64,000 nucleotides of DNA from Pantoea cypripedii (GTDB lineage Bacteria > Pseudomonadota > Gammaproteobacteria > Enterobacterales > Enterobacteriaceae). Positions 26,176-35,478 of the stretch are shown in pieces. The first letter of the stretch is position 1. Each line of letters begins with the position of its first letter. The notes under the pieces were generated by a model. It saw nothing but the letters and a program-made list of their open reading frames with translations, made no database searches and had not been told where the DNA came from. Location of the stretch: assembly GCF_002095535.1 (NCBI RefSeq), contig NZ_MLJI01000001.1:3730412-3794411 (forward strand), written 5' to 3'. The translations under genes were made by a program, and so were the position numbers.

Positions 26176-27765
26176 TTAATGCTCGCGCGTTTTGCGGAAG
26201 GTCACGTCAGGATAGCGTTCCTGAGTGATATTGAGGTTAACCATGGTCGGGGCGATATAGGTGAGGTTGTCACCGCCATCCAGCGCGAGGTTGATCTCGT
26301 TTTTGCGTTGAAATTCATCGAATTTCTTCACATCGTTACACTCAACCCAACGTGCGGTCGACACGTTGACCGATTCGTAAATCGCTTCAACGTTGTATTC
26401 GCTTTTCAGGCGCGCCACCACCACGTCAAACTGCAGCACACCCACAGCACCGACGATCAGATCGTTGTTATGTACCGGTCGGAATACCTGCACCGCACCC
26501 TCTTCTGACAGCTGTACCAGGCCTTTCAGCAACTGTTTCTGTTTCAGCGGATCGCGCAGACGAATACGACGGAACAGTTCCGGGGCGAAGTTCGGAATAC
26601 CGGTGAACTTCATGTTCTCGCCCTGGGTGAAGGTGTCGCCAATCTGGATGGTGCCGTGGTTATGCAAACCGATGATATCGCCAGGGTAGGCTTCTTCCAC
26701 GTGTGAACGGTCGCCTGCCATAAAGGTCAGCGCATCGGAGATCACCACATCTTTACCGATACGTACCTGACGCAGCTTCATGCCCTTTTCATACTTGCCG
26801 GACACCACACGCATAAAGGCCACGCGGTCGCGATGTTTCGGGTCCATATTGGCCTGAATTTTAAATACAAAGCCGCTGAACTTCTCTTCTTTGGCTTCTA
26901 CGATACGGGTATCGGTCTGACGCGGCATCGGGGCGGGTGCCCAGGAAACCAGGCCATCAAGCATATGGTCAACGCCAAAGTTACCCAGCGCAGTACCGAA
27001 GAACACCGGGGTGATTTCGCCAGCCAGGAACAACTCTTTGTCAAATTCGTTGGATGCGCCCTGCACCAGCTCCAGCTCGTCACGCAGCTGTTGCGCCAGG
27101 TCTTCACCCACCGCTTTGTCGAGATCCGGGTTGTCCAGCCCTTTAACGATGCGCACTTCCTGAATGGTATGCCCCTGACCGGTCTGATACAGGTAGGTTT
27201 CATCGTTGTAGAGATGATAAACGCCTTTGAACAGTTTGCCGCAGCCGATAGGCCAGGTGATCGGCGCACAGGCGATCTTCAACTCATTCTCGACTTCATC
27301 CAGCAGCTCCATCGGATCGCGGATATCACGGTCAAGTTTGTTCATAAAGGTGATGATCGGCGTATCGCGCAGACGGGTGACTTCCATCAGCTTACGGGTA
27401 CGATCTTCAACCCCTTTGGCGGCATCGATCACCATCAGACAGCAGTCCACCGCCGTCAGGGTACGGTAGGTATCTTCCGAGAAGTCTTCGTGCCCTGGGG
27501 TGTCCAGCAGGTTGACCAGGCTTTCGCGATAAGGGAACTGCATCACCGAGGTGGTGATGGAGATACCACGTTGTTTTTCCATCTCCATCCAGTCGGATTT
27601 AGCGTGCTGATTGGAGCCACGGCCTTTTACCGTACCTGCGGTCTGGATCGCCTGTCCGAATAACAGAACTTTTTCGGTGATAGTGGTTTTACCGGCGTCC
27701 GGGTGCGAAATGATCGCGAAGGTACGGCGGCGCGCCACCTCTTGTAAAAAGGGAGCATTAGACAT
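26176..27765 (-). CDS. prfC: Peptide chain release factor 3
   Basis: 529 residues from the ATG at 27765, identical in length to E. coli RF3. GTPase that removes RF1/RF2 from the ribosome after termination. G motifs visible: HPDAGKTT (G1), DTPGHED (G3), NKLDRD (G4); then the translation-factor beta barrel and C-terminal domain. An in-frame extension to 27801 is not supported. It diverges from the repeat-protein genes, with a promoter region of some 280 bp between. Confidence 0.97.
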   Translation of the reverse strand: MSNAPFLQEVARRRTFAIISHPDAGKTTITEKVLLFGQAIQTAGTVKGRGSNQHAKSDWMEMEKQRGISITTSVMQFPYRESLVNLLDTPGHEDFSEDTYRTLTAVDCCLMVIDAAKGVEDRTRKLMEVTRLRDTPIITFMNKLDRDIRDPMELLDEVENELKIACAPITWPIGCGKLFKGVYHLYNDETYLYQTGQGHTIQEVRIVKGLDNPDLDKAVGEDLAQQLRDELELVQGASNEFDKELFLAGEITPVFFGTALGNFGVDHMLDGLVSWAPAPMPRQTDTRIVEAKEEKFSGFVFKIQANMDPKHRDRVAFMRVVSGKYEKGMKLRQVRIGKDVVISDALTFMAGDRSHVEEAYPGDIIGLHNHGTIQIGDTFTQGENMKFTGIPNFAPELFRRIRLRDPLKQKQLLKGLVQLSEEGAVQVFRPVHNNDLIVGAVGVLQFDVVVARLKSEYNVEAIYESVNVSTARWVECNDVKKFDEFQRKNEINLALDGGDNLTYIAPTMVNLNITQERYPDVTFRKTREH

Positions 27766-28011
27766 GAATGAAATCTTCTCAAAGGGCAACGCGCTCATCA
27801 CGCGCTGCGAATAAATCAGGGTGGCCGGTAGCTACTCCGGCGGATAAACGGAACCCGCGGTGACGCAAGGGCATCCCATCGCGGCAGGATACGCACGTTT
27901 TACATTGGCGGCAGTTCCGGTTATCTCGTCAGCATTAAGGCGGCATAGCATACAATATTTCGGCGGAGTGGGGAAACTGAGCGCTATCCGCAGCGAAACG
28001 AAGCGGGGTTC

Positions 28012-28017
28012 TATAAT
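28012..28017 (+). promoter_or_regulatory. Candidate -10 box of the repeat-protein operon
   Basis: A perfect TATAAT, 32 bp before the ATG at 28049. No good -35 hexamer at 17 bp, so the promoter may need an activator or another sigma factor. If it is used, the in-frame starts upstream of 28049 would not be translated. Confidence 0.4.
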
Positions 28018-28048
28018 GATGGGTTTATCCCCCTGCGACGGAACCCTC

Positions 28049-29626
28049 ATGCTAATTACCGCCACGACATCGCCATTCAGTACCGGAATCGCTGAAACAT
28101 CGGATCAAACAGCGCTGAGCGCCCCCCTCTCCGGGGTGAAACAGAGCCATCAGCGTCTGTTTATGTCTCAGTTGCGAACACGGGCAAAGATTCACGGCAA
28201 CGCCTGCCTGGAGGCGTTGAAAACCCGGTTTGCGGTTTACTGGGCAAACGTCCCCGAGCAAGGCAGCATCGTCAGTCGGGTGGAGACCTTGTTGTTTCAG
28301 TTTGAACAACAGGATCTGCTGGGAATTACCGCGCGCGAGCTGCGGGAGGTGTTGCTGGAAAATAATCTCAGGATAAACACCACCACCGCCAGCAGCGCGC
28401 TGGCCACGGCCAGAGTAGAGGTTCCAGCCCAGGAACAGCAGTGGATTGACGCCCACTGGGAAAACGCCAGCCACAAACCCGGCTCCCAGGCCTGGCTACA
28501 AAGTCTGTTGCAGCTGGAAGGATGCCCGGATCTGAAACCGTCCGTGATGCGGCGCGCACTGTTAAACGTTGGCGTGAGCATCTCGACCAGTATGCTGAGT
28601 GATATTGCCGTGGCGACCAAAGTGCAAGTTCCCGCCCGGCACGAAACCCTGATTAAGGCCTGGTGGGACAGCTTTGCTGAAGAAGACTGTCTGATGAGCA
28701 AGCTGGTGATGCTGCTACGTCTGCCTGCGTATCAGCAGCTGGCGGTAACTGTCAGGCAGCTACAAGTCGCCCTGGCAAAAATTGGCGTAAAAGTCAGCCG
28801 CGAAATGATGATCAGCGCCAGAGCCGCCTTCAGAAGCAAAATATCCCTGCAACAGCAGGCGTGGTTTGATGCCAACCGTGCGATGTTTGCTGGTTACACC
28901 CTGGGGGACAAAATAGAAAACCTGCTGCGCCATGGCAAACCCCCTCTGATGATGCCAGCGCAGCTATGGAACATGCTGCGCAATGCCGGTGAGCAGGTCA
29001 GTTTCGCCATGGTGCGCCAGGCGATGAGGGGGGTCAAAGCCGCCGCCAATGTGATTGTGACCGCGGATCAGGAGCGGGTGATTATCGCCGCCTGGCATAA
29101 GCTGTGCCAAAGCAATATCAGCCTGGTGAAGCTGCTGGGCACCATCCTCATCCAGCATGGGCATCTGGGGATTACCTCGGTGCATCTGAAACAGGCGCTG
29201 AACAAAGCCGATATCTCCGTCAGCAATGTGGCGCTGGGGCTGGCACTGGCCGCCGTCAAAGCCGCCCCCACAGCCGAGGAACTCAGCTGGATCAGGCCAG
29301 CCTGGGCCAATATCAACCATGAAAAAATGATGGAGTTTCGCATCCGTGATTTGCTGACGCAGAGCGGCTTAGTGCAAGAGATAACCCCGGCCAAACTCCA
29401 ACGCATCATGTGGGAAGCGGGTGAAGATATCTGCATCAAAACCTGTATCAACGCCCTCAATGGCTTCGGCTTTAGCCGATCTCTTGCGTCCCAGCCTGAG
29501 CCCCTGCTGACGGATGAAGATCAGGAGTTAGATGACATCCTTAATATGTCGTTAGAAATGAACGACGCTCTGACCAGCAACCAGCCTGTCGCCTCTAACG
29601 ATAGCCGCTGGATCGGCGTTCTATAA
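28049..29626 (+). CDS. Repeat protein, paralogue 1 of 3 (unknown function)
   Basis: 525 residues from the ATG at 28049, chosen because the product then matches its two paralogues in length and head sequence; the frame is open back to 27860. Layout: a Ser/Thr-rich, basic head (1-52) containing GVKQSHQR; six units of about 70 aa at about 54-130, 131-199, 200-270, 271-342, 343-411 and 412-478; an acidic tail with DDILNMSLEM. Each unit runs W-x-x-x-x-W, a helix ending in LL, then a LTP..LR.AL..AG..VS...V..A pattern that could form a helix-turn-helix. No signal peptide or membrane segment. I recognise no family; nucleic-acid or protein binding is only a guess. First gene of a three-gene operon. 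Confidence 0.75.
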   Translation: MLITATTSPFSTGIAETSDQTALSAPLSGVKQSHQRLFMSQLRTRAKIHGNACLEALKTRFAVYWANVPEQGSIVSRVETLLFQFEQQDLLGITARELREVLLENNLRINTTTASSALATARVEVPAQEQQWIDAHWENASHKPGSQAWLQSLLQLEGCPDLKPSVMRRALLNVGVSISTSMLSDIAVATKVQVPARHETLIKAWWDSFAEEDCLMSKLVMLLRLPAYQQLAVTVRQLQVALAKIGVKVSREMMISARAAFRSKISLQQQAWFDANRAMFAGYTLGDKIENLLRHGKPPLMMPAQLWNMLRNAGEQVSFAMVRQAMRGVKAAANVIVTADQERVIIAAWHKLCQSNISLVKLLGTILIQHGHLGITSVHLKQALNKADISVSNVALGLALAAVKAAPTAEELSWIRPAWANINHEKMMEFRIRDLLTQSGLVQEITPAKLQRIMWEAGEDICIKTCINALNGFGFSRSLASQPEPLLTDEDQELDDILNMSLEMNDALTSNQPVASNDSRWIGVL

Positions 29627-29660
29627 TTCGCTTACCCCAACCCCCTCCAGCGGAGCGCCT

Positions 29661-31244
29661 ATGCATATCACATCAACGACCACCGCGAACGCATCAGCAT
29701 CAACCCCTGCCGTGACCAGATCGAGTCAACTGACAGCAAGGACCGCCCAGGTACAACAAAGCGCCCTGCGTCCTTCCCTGTCCCGGGTGAGAAAACACTA
29801 CCCGCGCAACGGCAACGCTGACCTGAAAGCCCTCCAGGCCCAGATTCAGGCCCACTGGCCCACGCTACCGCGTAAAGGCAGCAAGGTGAGCCAAATGGAG
29901 AAGCTGCTGTTTCGCCTGGTCGATCTGCAGGTGCTGGACATTCAAACTATCACCGCTAAGCAACTGATTTCCGTCCTGCATGCATGCAAAATAAATATCA
30001 AAATCACTACCGTCATCACTGCCCTGTCCACCCTCAGGGCGGAGGTTTCACCGCAGAATCAGCAATGGTTCAATGCTCACTGGCAAAAGGTCTCGCACAA
30101 AATCGGTAAGACCAAACTGGCGCTGGCCCAGTTGGTGGAGGTACTGCGCGAGGAAGGATGCCCGGAGATGACACCGTCAGAAATGCGGCGCGCTTTGCTG
30201 AATATCGGTGAGGACATTTGTATTGCCACGCTGTGCCATGCCCTGGCGCTGCTGCATACCTCAGTGACGGCAGAACAGGTGGAGAGGGTCAAAACGCTCT
30301 GGCAACAGGTCGCTGACGGTAATAGCCACAAAATGGACCAGCTGATCACCCTGATCCTGCTGCTCGATTATCAGCGCAGGCCGATGACATCGGTCGAGCT
30401 AAAGATGGCGCTGGCACGGGCAGAAATTGCCATCAGTGACGATATGATTCGTAACGCCCAGGCCATCGCCAGGACCCAGGTCACGCCGCAACAACAGGCA
30501 TGGTTTGATACCCACTGGTCAACAACCTTTGGCGATACCTGGGGAGATATCCTGGAAAATCTGCTGCACAGACAGGGGCGTCCGGTGCTGACGCCGCCGC
30601 AGCTGTGGCTGCTGCTGGTGAATGCCAAAGTTAAAGTGAGTTTTTCGGCCGTGCGCCATGCCATGTCAGCTGACCGGGCGGTCCACAATGCAACACTCAC
30701 CGCGCAACAGATACAGTCGATCCTCGACCGCTGGCAGGCGCTTGCCGCCACCGGTAGCATGACCCAGGTCAGACGGCTGGGCACGCTATTACTTGAGGGG
30801 ATTGCACCGGGGGAGCTAAAACTGGCCCTGCGCAGTGCAGGAATATCGGCAAGCCATGTGGCGATGGGGCTGGCTATGGCGGCAGTCAATACGACGATAA
30901 CCCCCGATCTGGTCACCTGGTTTAAAACCCGCTGGGCAACGCTTTCCCATCCACCTCAGGTTAGCGTGCAGGGACGGCTGATCATGCTGCTGCGCCAGCC
31001 GGAATGCCCGCCCGATCTCACGCAATCAAAGCTGCAACGTTTACTGTGGGAGGTGGATGTTGACGTCTGTATTTCGACCCTGACTCATATCCTGCGCGCC
31101 GCTGGCAGGCATCCCGCTGGCGGTATGCTGGCTGCGTCCATTGAACCGGGAAAGGATACGCAGTTAGAAGCGGTACTGGAAATGGCATTAGATATGGCCC
31201 AGGACTATCTGCCCGCTTCTGAACGCCAGCAGGAGACAGACTGA
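29661..31244 (+). CDS. Repeat protein, paralogue 2 of 3 (unknown function)
   Basis: 527 residues. Starts 34 bp after paralogue 1, with AGCGGAG before the ATG. Head of about 54 residues rich in Ser, Thr and Arg; six units at about 55-134, 135-207, 208-279, 280-351, 352-418 and 419-485; tail with QLEAVLEMALDM. Unit 2 shows the pattern best: TPSEMRRALLNIGEDICIAT, with LCHALALL following. Units resemble the same-numbered unit of the other two proteins more than their neighbours, for example unit 4 starts AWFD in paralogues 1 and 2. Function unknown. Confidence 0.78.
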   Translation: MHITSTTTANASASTPAVTRSSQLTARTAQVQQSALRPSLSRVRKHYPRNGNADLKALQAQIQAHWPTLPRKGSKVSQMEKLLFRLVDLQVLDIQTITAKQLISVLHACKINIKITTVITALSTLRAEVSPQNQQWFNAHWQKVSHKIGKTKLALAQLVEVLREEGCPEMTPSEMRRALLNIGEDICIATLCHALALLHTSVTAEQVERVKTLWQQVADGNSHKMDQLITLILLLDYQRRPMTSVELKMALARAEIAISDDMIRNAQAIARTQVTPQQQAWFDTHWSTTFGDTWGDILENLLHRQGRPVLTPPQLWLLLVNAKVKVSFSAVRHAMSADRAVHNATLTAQQIQSILDRWQALAATGSMTQVRRLGTLLLEGIAPGELKLALRSAGISASHVAMGLAMAAVNTTITPDLVTWFKTRWATLSHPPQVSVQGRLIMLLRQPECPPDLTQSKLQRLLWEVDVDVCISTLTHILRAAGRHPAGGMLAASIEPGKDTQLEAVLEMALDMAQDYLPASERQQETD

Positions 31245-32746
31245 TGGCGCTTGCTCCGAATCGGGTGACTATCACCAGCGTTCCCCCGCAGGCTACCTTC
31301 AGCGCTGCACCGCAAAAGCCACTGGCAGCAAAGATAACCAGCGTCAAACAAAGCCATCAGCGTCCCACCCTGCATCGCAGCAGAAAGAAAAAGTCACCCA
31401 AACCCGCAAATCGCTGCTTAACTGCCTTGCAGGCCGAGTTTGCCGCCTGGTGGGACAAGGTGCCAAAGACTGGCAGCATGGTCGCACAGGTGGAGATGTT
31501 GCTATTGCTGTTCCCCCCACCCGACATTGAAGGCTTCACCATCAAACAGCTGCATACCATCCTGCGCAGCAACCAGGTGAATATCGGCATGTCCACCGTT
31601 GAGAATGCCTTAACCACCGCCAGAACACCGGTGCCAGCCACCAAACAGGCGTTGATCAAAACGCTGTGGCAACAGCCCCCCTTGCAGTCTGATGCTTGTG
31701 CACGGGTGCAACGGCTGCTGCCGCTGGAATTGTCGCCGTCGCAGCTCCGACGCGCCTTGTGGAATATCGGTGAGGATGTGGATATCACGCTGATTAACCA
31801 GGCCCAGCTCGCGCTAAAGGAGCAGGCTATGGCGCAGGAAACGGCGTGGATTGCCGCGAATCTGCATCACATCAGCGATTATGACAGCGTGATGGCAATG
31901 CTGGTCAGGCTTCAGGAACTCCCCGGCTATCAGCACAAAACCCCAATCATTCTGCGCAATGCCCTGAAGAATGCTGGCATTCCCGCCAGTATCCAGACGG
32001 TGCGTCAGGCACGGGCCTTGTTCAATACGCAGCCTTCGCAGAGGCAGAAGGATTGGTTTGCCGCCAACTGGCCTGAGGTCTGTAAGCTGATGAACACCAG
32101 AGGCCAGTGGCTGGAGATGCTGCTGAACCGGCCTGGACGCCCACCGATGACGACCCCTGAATTGTGGCGATTGCTGCATGACGCACACGTCAATGTCGGC
32201 ATATCAATGGTGCGTAAGGCGCTAATGCTGGTAATCGCTCAGCCAACGGCACAGCGGGAACGGGTAGCGCAGCATTGGCAACAGATTGGCACTGAGGGTC
32301 GAATCACGCTGGTAAAACGTCTGTGGCTACTGCTGTGCCAGCTGGATAATAGCGACATCACCTGGACACAAATTCATCTTGCCTTAAAAGAGGCGGGCGA
32401 AGAGGTCAGTGACGCGACCATGGATCACGCGCTGGCGGCCTTCAGAACGCAGATCAAAGCGGATGAGCTGGCATGGATCAGGGCTGTCCATCACCGGATC
32501 CCCGAGCAAGAGACAGAGCGCAATAAAATCATCGCCCTGCTGCGCCATGAAGGATGTCCGAAGCCGATAACCGCCTCAAAACTGCTGCGTCTGTTGTGGA
32601 CTGTCGGCAGGGATGTTTCTGTCGGCACCATCCTCACCGCCCTGCGTATTGTCAGGCAACAACCCGAGGCTGACATACCCGATGATGACAACAGGATCGT
32701 TGAGATGGTGCTGGATATGGAAGAGCAACGTCCCGCCTCTCCTTAA
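31244..32746 (+). CDS. Repeat protein, paralogue 3 of 3 (unknown function)
   Basis: 500 residues. The ATG shares one base with the stop of paralogue 2 (TGATG), so translation is coupled. Head of about 57 residues with SVKQSHQR, shared with paralogue 1, and a lysine/arginine cluster HRSRKKKSPKP. Six units at about 58-135, 136-200, 201-269, 270-339, 340-409 and 410-475. The acidic tail contains RIVEMVLDMEE, equivalent to the L-x-M motif of the others. Unit 2 is slightly shorter. Cytoplasmic by lack of signals. Function unknown; the basic cluster and HTH-like units make DNA or RNA binding possible. Confidence 0.78.
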   Translation: MALAPNRVTITSVPPQATFSAAPQKPLAAKITSVKQSHQRPTLHRSRKKKSPKPANRCLTALQAEFAAWWDKVPKTGSMVAQVEMLLLLFPPPDIEGFTIKQLHTILRSNQVNIGMSTVENALTTARTPVPATKQALIKTLWQQPPLQSDACARVQRLLPLELSPSQLRRALWNIGEDVDITLINQAQLALKEQAMAQETAWIAANLHHISDYDSVMAMLVRLQELPGYQHKTPIILRNALKNAGIPASIQTVRQARALFNTQPSQRQKDWFAANWPEVCKLMNTRGQWLEMLLNRPGRPPMTTPELWRLLHDAHVNVGISMVRKALMLVIAQPTAQRERVAQHWQQIGTEGRITLVKRLWLLLCQLDNSDITWTQIHLALKEAGEEVSDATMDHALAAFRTQIKADELAWIRAVHHRIPEQETERNKIIALLRHEGCPKPITASKLLRLLWTVGRDVSVGTILTALRIVRQQPEADIPDDDNRIVEMVLDMEEQRPASP

Positions 32747-32756
32747 AAGAGGCGGG
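32732..32756. terminator. Hairpin between convergent genes
   Basis: CCCGCCTCT and AGAGGCGGG (perfect 9-bp stem, 7-base loop) enclose the stop codon of paralogue 3. No T-run follows on the forward strand, so termination is likely but not certain. Confidence 0.5.
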
Positions 32757-32766
32757 TACGTCCTGG

Positions 32767-33870
32767 TTAGCCCAGTACGCGGGTGACTGCTGCTTTGAAA
32801 ATCTTCACGCCGATTTCCAGCGAGCTCAGTTCAAACCGCATCTCCGGGTGATGCAGTCCCGGAACCAGGTTGGTGCCCAGTCCCCAAAAACCAGCTTTCA
32901 CCGTCGGGCATTTCACCGGGTAATAGAAGAAATCTTCACTCCCCGGCGTGGTTTTCGCGTCCAGCAAGCCCTCTTCGCCCAGCACATCGACAATCGCCGC
33001 GCGGATGATGTCAGTCGCTTCCTCGTGAATCTCCGCCGCGGGCATCTCTTTCAACACCACAACGCTTGCCGTCGCGCCCAGAGCCGCCACGCTGTTGATG
33101 ACTGCCCGCGTGACTTTCTCTTTCAGAATATCCATCGGTGCGTTCTCCTGCGAACGCAGATCCCAGACGACGCGCGCTTCATCCGGCACCGAGTTGGTGA
33201 CACCGGCATCACACAGGAAACGCGTCGCTTTCACGCTCCAGTTCAATCCCGGTGACAGGTGGATGCTGTTCACCGCCTGCACCGCCTGTACTGCGGCATC
33301 CAGTGCGTTCACACCGAGATGCGGACGCGCCGCGTGAGCGGGCACACCTTTGATGGTTGCTTCCAGCGTGCTACAGGCGGAATAGATCACCGCAGGCGTC
33401 GCCTGGCCGACCTGGCACTCCTCCAGCGGACGGACGTGGAAGCCGAGGATCATCTCCACATCATCCATCGCTCCGCCTTCAATCATCGACAGCGCGCCCG
33501 CCCCCAGTTCTTCGGCAGGCTGGAACAGGATCTTCAGACGCCCTTTTTTAATCGCCCCTTCCTGCAACAGTTCCTGCACCGCCGTCAGCACCACTGAGGA
33601 GTGGCCGTCGTGGCCGCAGGTATGACGTGCACAAGCCACGCCATCGATCACATGTCCGAGCGCATCCATATCGGCACGCAATGCCAGCACCGGCCCCGGT
33701 ACACCGCTATCGATTTCCGCCACGATACCGGTGGTATTGTTGATGCCCCGCGTGACCTTGATACCGGCCTGTTCCAGCTGTTCAGCAATGTAGGCCGAGG
33801 TTTTGAATTCCTGAAAACCCAGTTCCGGGATTTCATGCAGAAAATGGTAATGCTCTAAGACCCTGGACAC
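32767..33870 (-). CDS. M20D-family amidohydrolase / peptidase (GTG start)
   Basis: 367 residues from a GTG with AGGAG seven bases upstream. M20D family, which removes acyl or aminoacyl groups from amino acids (hippurate, N-acyl-amino-acid, p-aminobenzoyl-glutamate or indole-acetyl conjugates). Metal residues visible: ALRADMDAL, HTCGHDGHSS, QPAEELGAGA, GFHV and GSEDFFYY. Cytoplasmic. Lies just after yjiH-yjiG, where E. coli has iadA, an isoaspartyl dipeptidase, so this transporter-like pair is partnered with another peptidase here. Substrate not known. Confidence 0.85.
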   Translation of the reverse strand: MSRVLEHYHFLHEIPELGFQEFKTSAYIAEQLEQAGIKVTRGINNTTGIVAEIDSGVPGPVLALRADMDALGHVIDGVACARHTCGHDGHSSVVLTAVQELLQEGAIKKGRLKILFQPAEELGAGALSMIEGGAMDDVEMILGFHVRPLEECQVGQATPAVIYSACSTLEATIKGVPAHAARPHLGVNALDAAVQAVQAVNSIHLSPGLNWSVKATRFLCDAGVTNSVPDEARVVWDLRSQENAPMDILKEKVTRAVINSVAALGATASVVVLKEMPAAEIHEEATDIIRAAIVDVLGEEGLLDAKTTPGSEDFFYYPVKCPTVKAGFWGLGTNLVPGLHHPEMRFELSSLEIGVKIFKAAVTRVLG

Positions 33871-33880
33871 TTGTTAGCTC

Positions 33881-34354
33881 CTAAACAAAAAAACGCATCA
33901 CAATCATAGCGATCACTGCATTGATAATGCTGGTCAGCATCAGCAGCGGCCAGTATTTTTTCGGTACGTCGGCCACCCCCAGCAAACGCCCCATGTACTG
34001 CAACTGCGCCCCCATCAGGAAGATGGCCGGGGCGAGGATAGAAATATCGGTACCGCTTAACAGGCCTTTGGTCAGCAGGCTGACCGCCACCCCGACGCCC
34101 GCCGAAGAGGACAACCAGGCGGTCAGCAACACGGTAATCGCTTCGCCTGGCAGGCCGAACAGCCCCATCACCGGCGCGAAAACATGTCCGAGAAATTGCA
34201 TGATGCCGAGCAGATTCAGCACTTCCGCCAGCACATAAGCCATCACCACATTGGGCATCAGGTTGTGAATGGCAATATGAAAACCTTTGCGTGCGCCAAC
34301 AATAAAAACATCGAACGGATTATTATTGACCTTCGCCTGCACGTTATTTGACAT
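33881..34354 (-). CDS. yjiG: Inner-membrane protein YjiG (nucleoside-recognition/GATE domain)
   Basis: 157 residues from the ATG at 34354; AAAAGGAT is well placed upstream. Hydrophobic with four or so helices; the AWLSSSAGVGVAVSLL block is typical of the GATE/Gate-domain permease-like family. Overlaps yjiH by 11 bp. YjiG and YjiH are thought to work as a pair, as the split halves of one transporter. Ten bases separate it from the peptidase gene, consistent with an import-and-hydrolyse operon (inferred). Confidence 0.88.
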   Translation of the reverse strand: MSNNVQAKVNNNPFDVFIVGARKGFHIAIHNLMPNVVMAYVLAEVLNLLGIMQFLGHVFAPVMGLFGLPGEAITVLLTAWLSSSAGVGVAVSLLTKGLLSGTDISILAPAIFLMGAQLQYMGRLLGVADVPKKYWPLLMLTSIINAVIAMIVMRFFV

Positions 34355-35012
34355 CAGCAAAATCCTTTTTGTAAATACTATTTAACATGAAACGGACAAA
34401 GGCCGCACCGACGAATTTGAGAACAAACATTAATACCAGCGGAATAATGATCGGCACCGTCATGGAAGCAAACAAGGCAGAGCCGATGGCAAAATAGTTA
34501 TTGATCAAACCCGCACCGGAATATTGCCAGGCGCTCATCACCACCACATCTTTTTTGCTGACCTGTTGCTGGTCATACATTTCTTTGGTTAACGCCGCGC
34601 CGGCATCGGTGCTTTGCAGATCGGTAATTAACGCCAGACCACAACGCCCCGGCAGCCCCATCAGCGGCTTAAGCAGCGGCGTCAGCAGCTTGTGTGCCGC
34701 GCGAATCGCGCCGTAATGAGTGAAGATTTCCAGTACTCCTAACGCCAGCATCACCGTCGGAGCCAGCGACAGCGCGAACAGGAAGCCTGCTTTGGCGCTC
34801 AGGCCACCCGAGCCGAGGAAGGTATTGCTGGACTCCTTCATAGTGCCAAAACTGCCGCCCAGTGTGGTGAAATCAAATGCACCCAGCCAGCTAAAACCGT
34901 CCACCTTATAAAACAGACCGGAGAAAAACAGAATGGCCAGCACCAGCGCAATATAACTGCCGATACCTGCCGTCACGCGGTCAGGTGCGGCGATGATTTT
35001 TTCTTCTGACAT
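34344..35012 (-). CDS. yjiH: Inner-membrane protein YjiH (nucleoside-recognition/GATE domain)
   Basis: 222 residues with five or more membrane helices. The GRCGLALITDLQSTDAGAAL block and SAWQYSGAGLINNYFAIGSA are characteristic of the YjiH family. First gene of the yjiH-yjiG-peptidase operon. The first 17 residues are cytoplasmic. Ribosome site CAGGAGGG before the ATG. Confidence 0.88.
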   Translation of the reverse strand: MSEEKIIAAPDRVTAGIGSYIALVLAILFFSGLFYKVDGFSWLGAFDFTTLGGSFGTMKESSNTFLGSGGLSAKAGFLFALSLAPTVMLALGVLEIFTHYGAIRAAHKLLTPLLKPLMGLPGRCGLALITDLQSTDAGAALTKEMYDQQQVSKKDVVVMSAWQYSGAGLINNYFAIGSALFASMTVPIIIPLVLMFVLKFVGAAFVRFMLNSIYKKDFADVK

Positions 35013-35478
35013 AAAACCCTCCTGCTGGCATTATTTTCGACCAGGCAAGTTGCAATATATGGAACTGAGTTCTAAGCAGGATTTATGCCAGCTGGCATTT
35101 TCTTTAATTGCGAAAGCATCAATTATGTTCAGTAACAATGAAACTGGCGGAATATCAATCCTTCCGCAGTTATAAAATAATCGCCATGTTATGTATTTAC
35201 GCCGATTAATATTTTCTGCTGGAAAGCAGATTGCTGAAAATAAAATCAATCACAACGCGACTGCACAACCATAAGGCAAGGTTATTGCACCAATGCAGTG
35301 CAAAACATCCTGCTGGAAGGAAGACAAAAATGATAATCGGTCGCATTCAAAAACCTGAATAATTCCATTTATAATCAATAAGATAAATTCAATTTTTTTG
35401 TCAAAATCACTTCACAAAAAAGTGAACATTGATGCATAATTCACCGCACTCACCTAAAAATTTAAAAAGGAATCAGCC
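35013..35478. other. Promoter region between yjiH and ftnA
   Basis: 466 bp, AT-rich, no gene. At 35411-35426 there is TTCAC-AAAAAA-GTGAA, a perfect palindrome with a 6-base spacer about 60 bp before ftnA; a repressor or activator site is possible. The ftnA ribosome site is AAAAAGGAATC. Confidence 0.5.

Noticed and set aside
27860..28048. N-terminal extension of repeat protein 1
   Set aside because: The extension spans the promoter-like TATAAT and has no counterpart in the two paralogues.
28049..32746. Idea that the repeat proteins are TAL-type effectors
   Set aside because: Units are about 70 aa and diverged, not 33-35 aa near-identical units with a two-residue code; no secretion signal was recognised.
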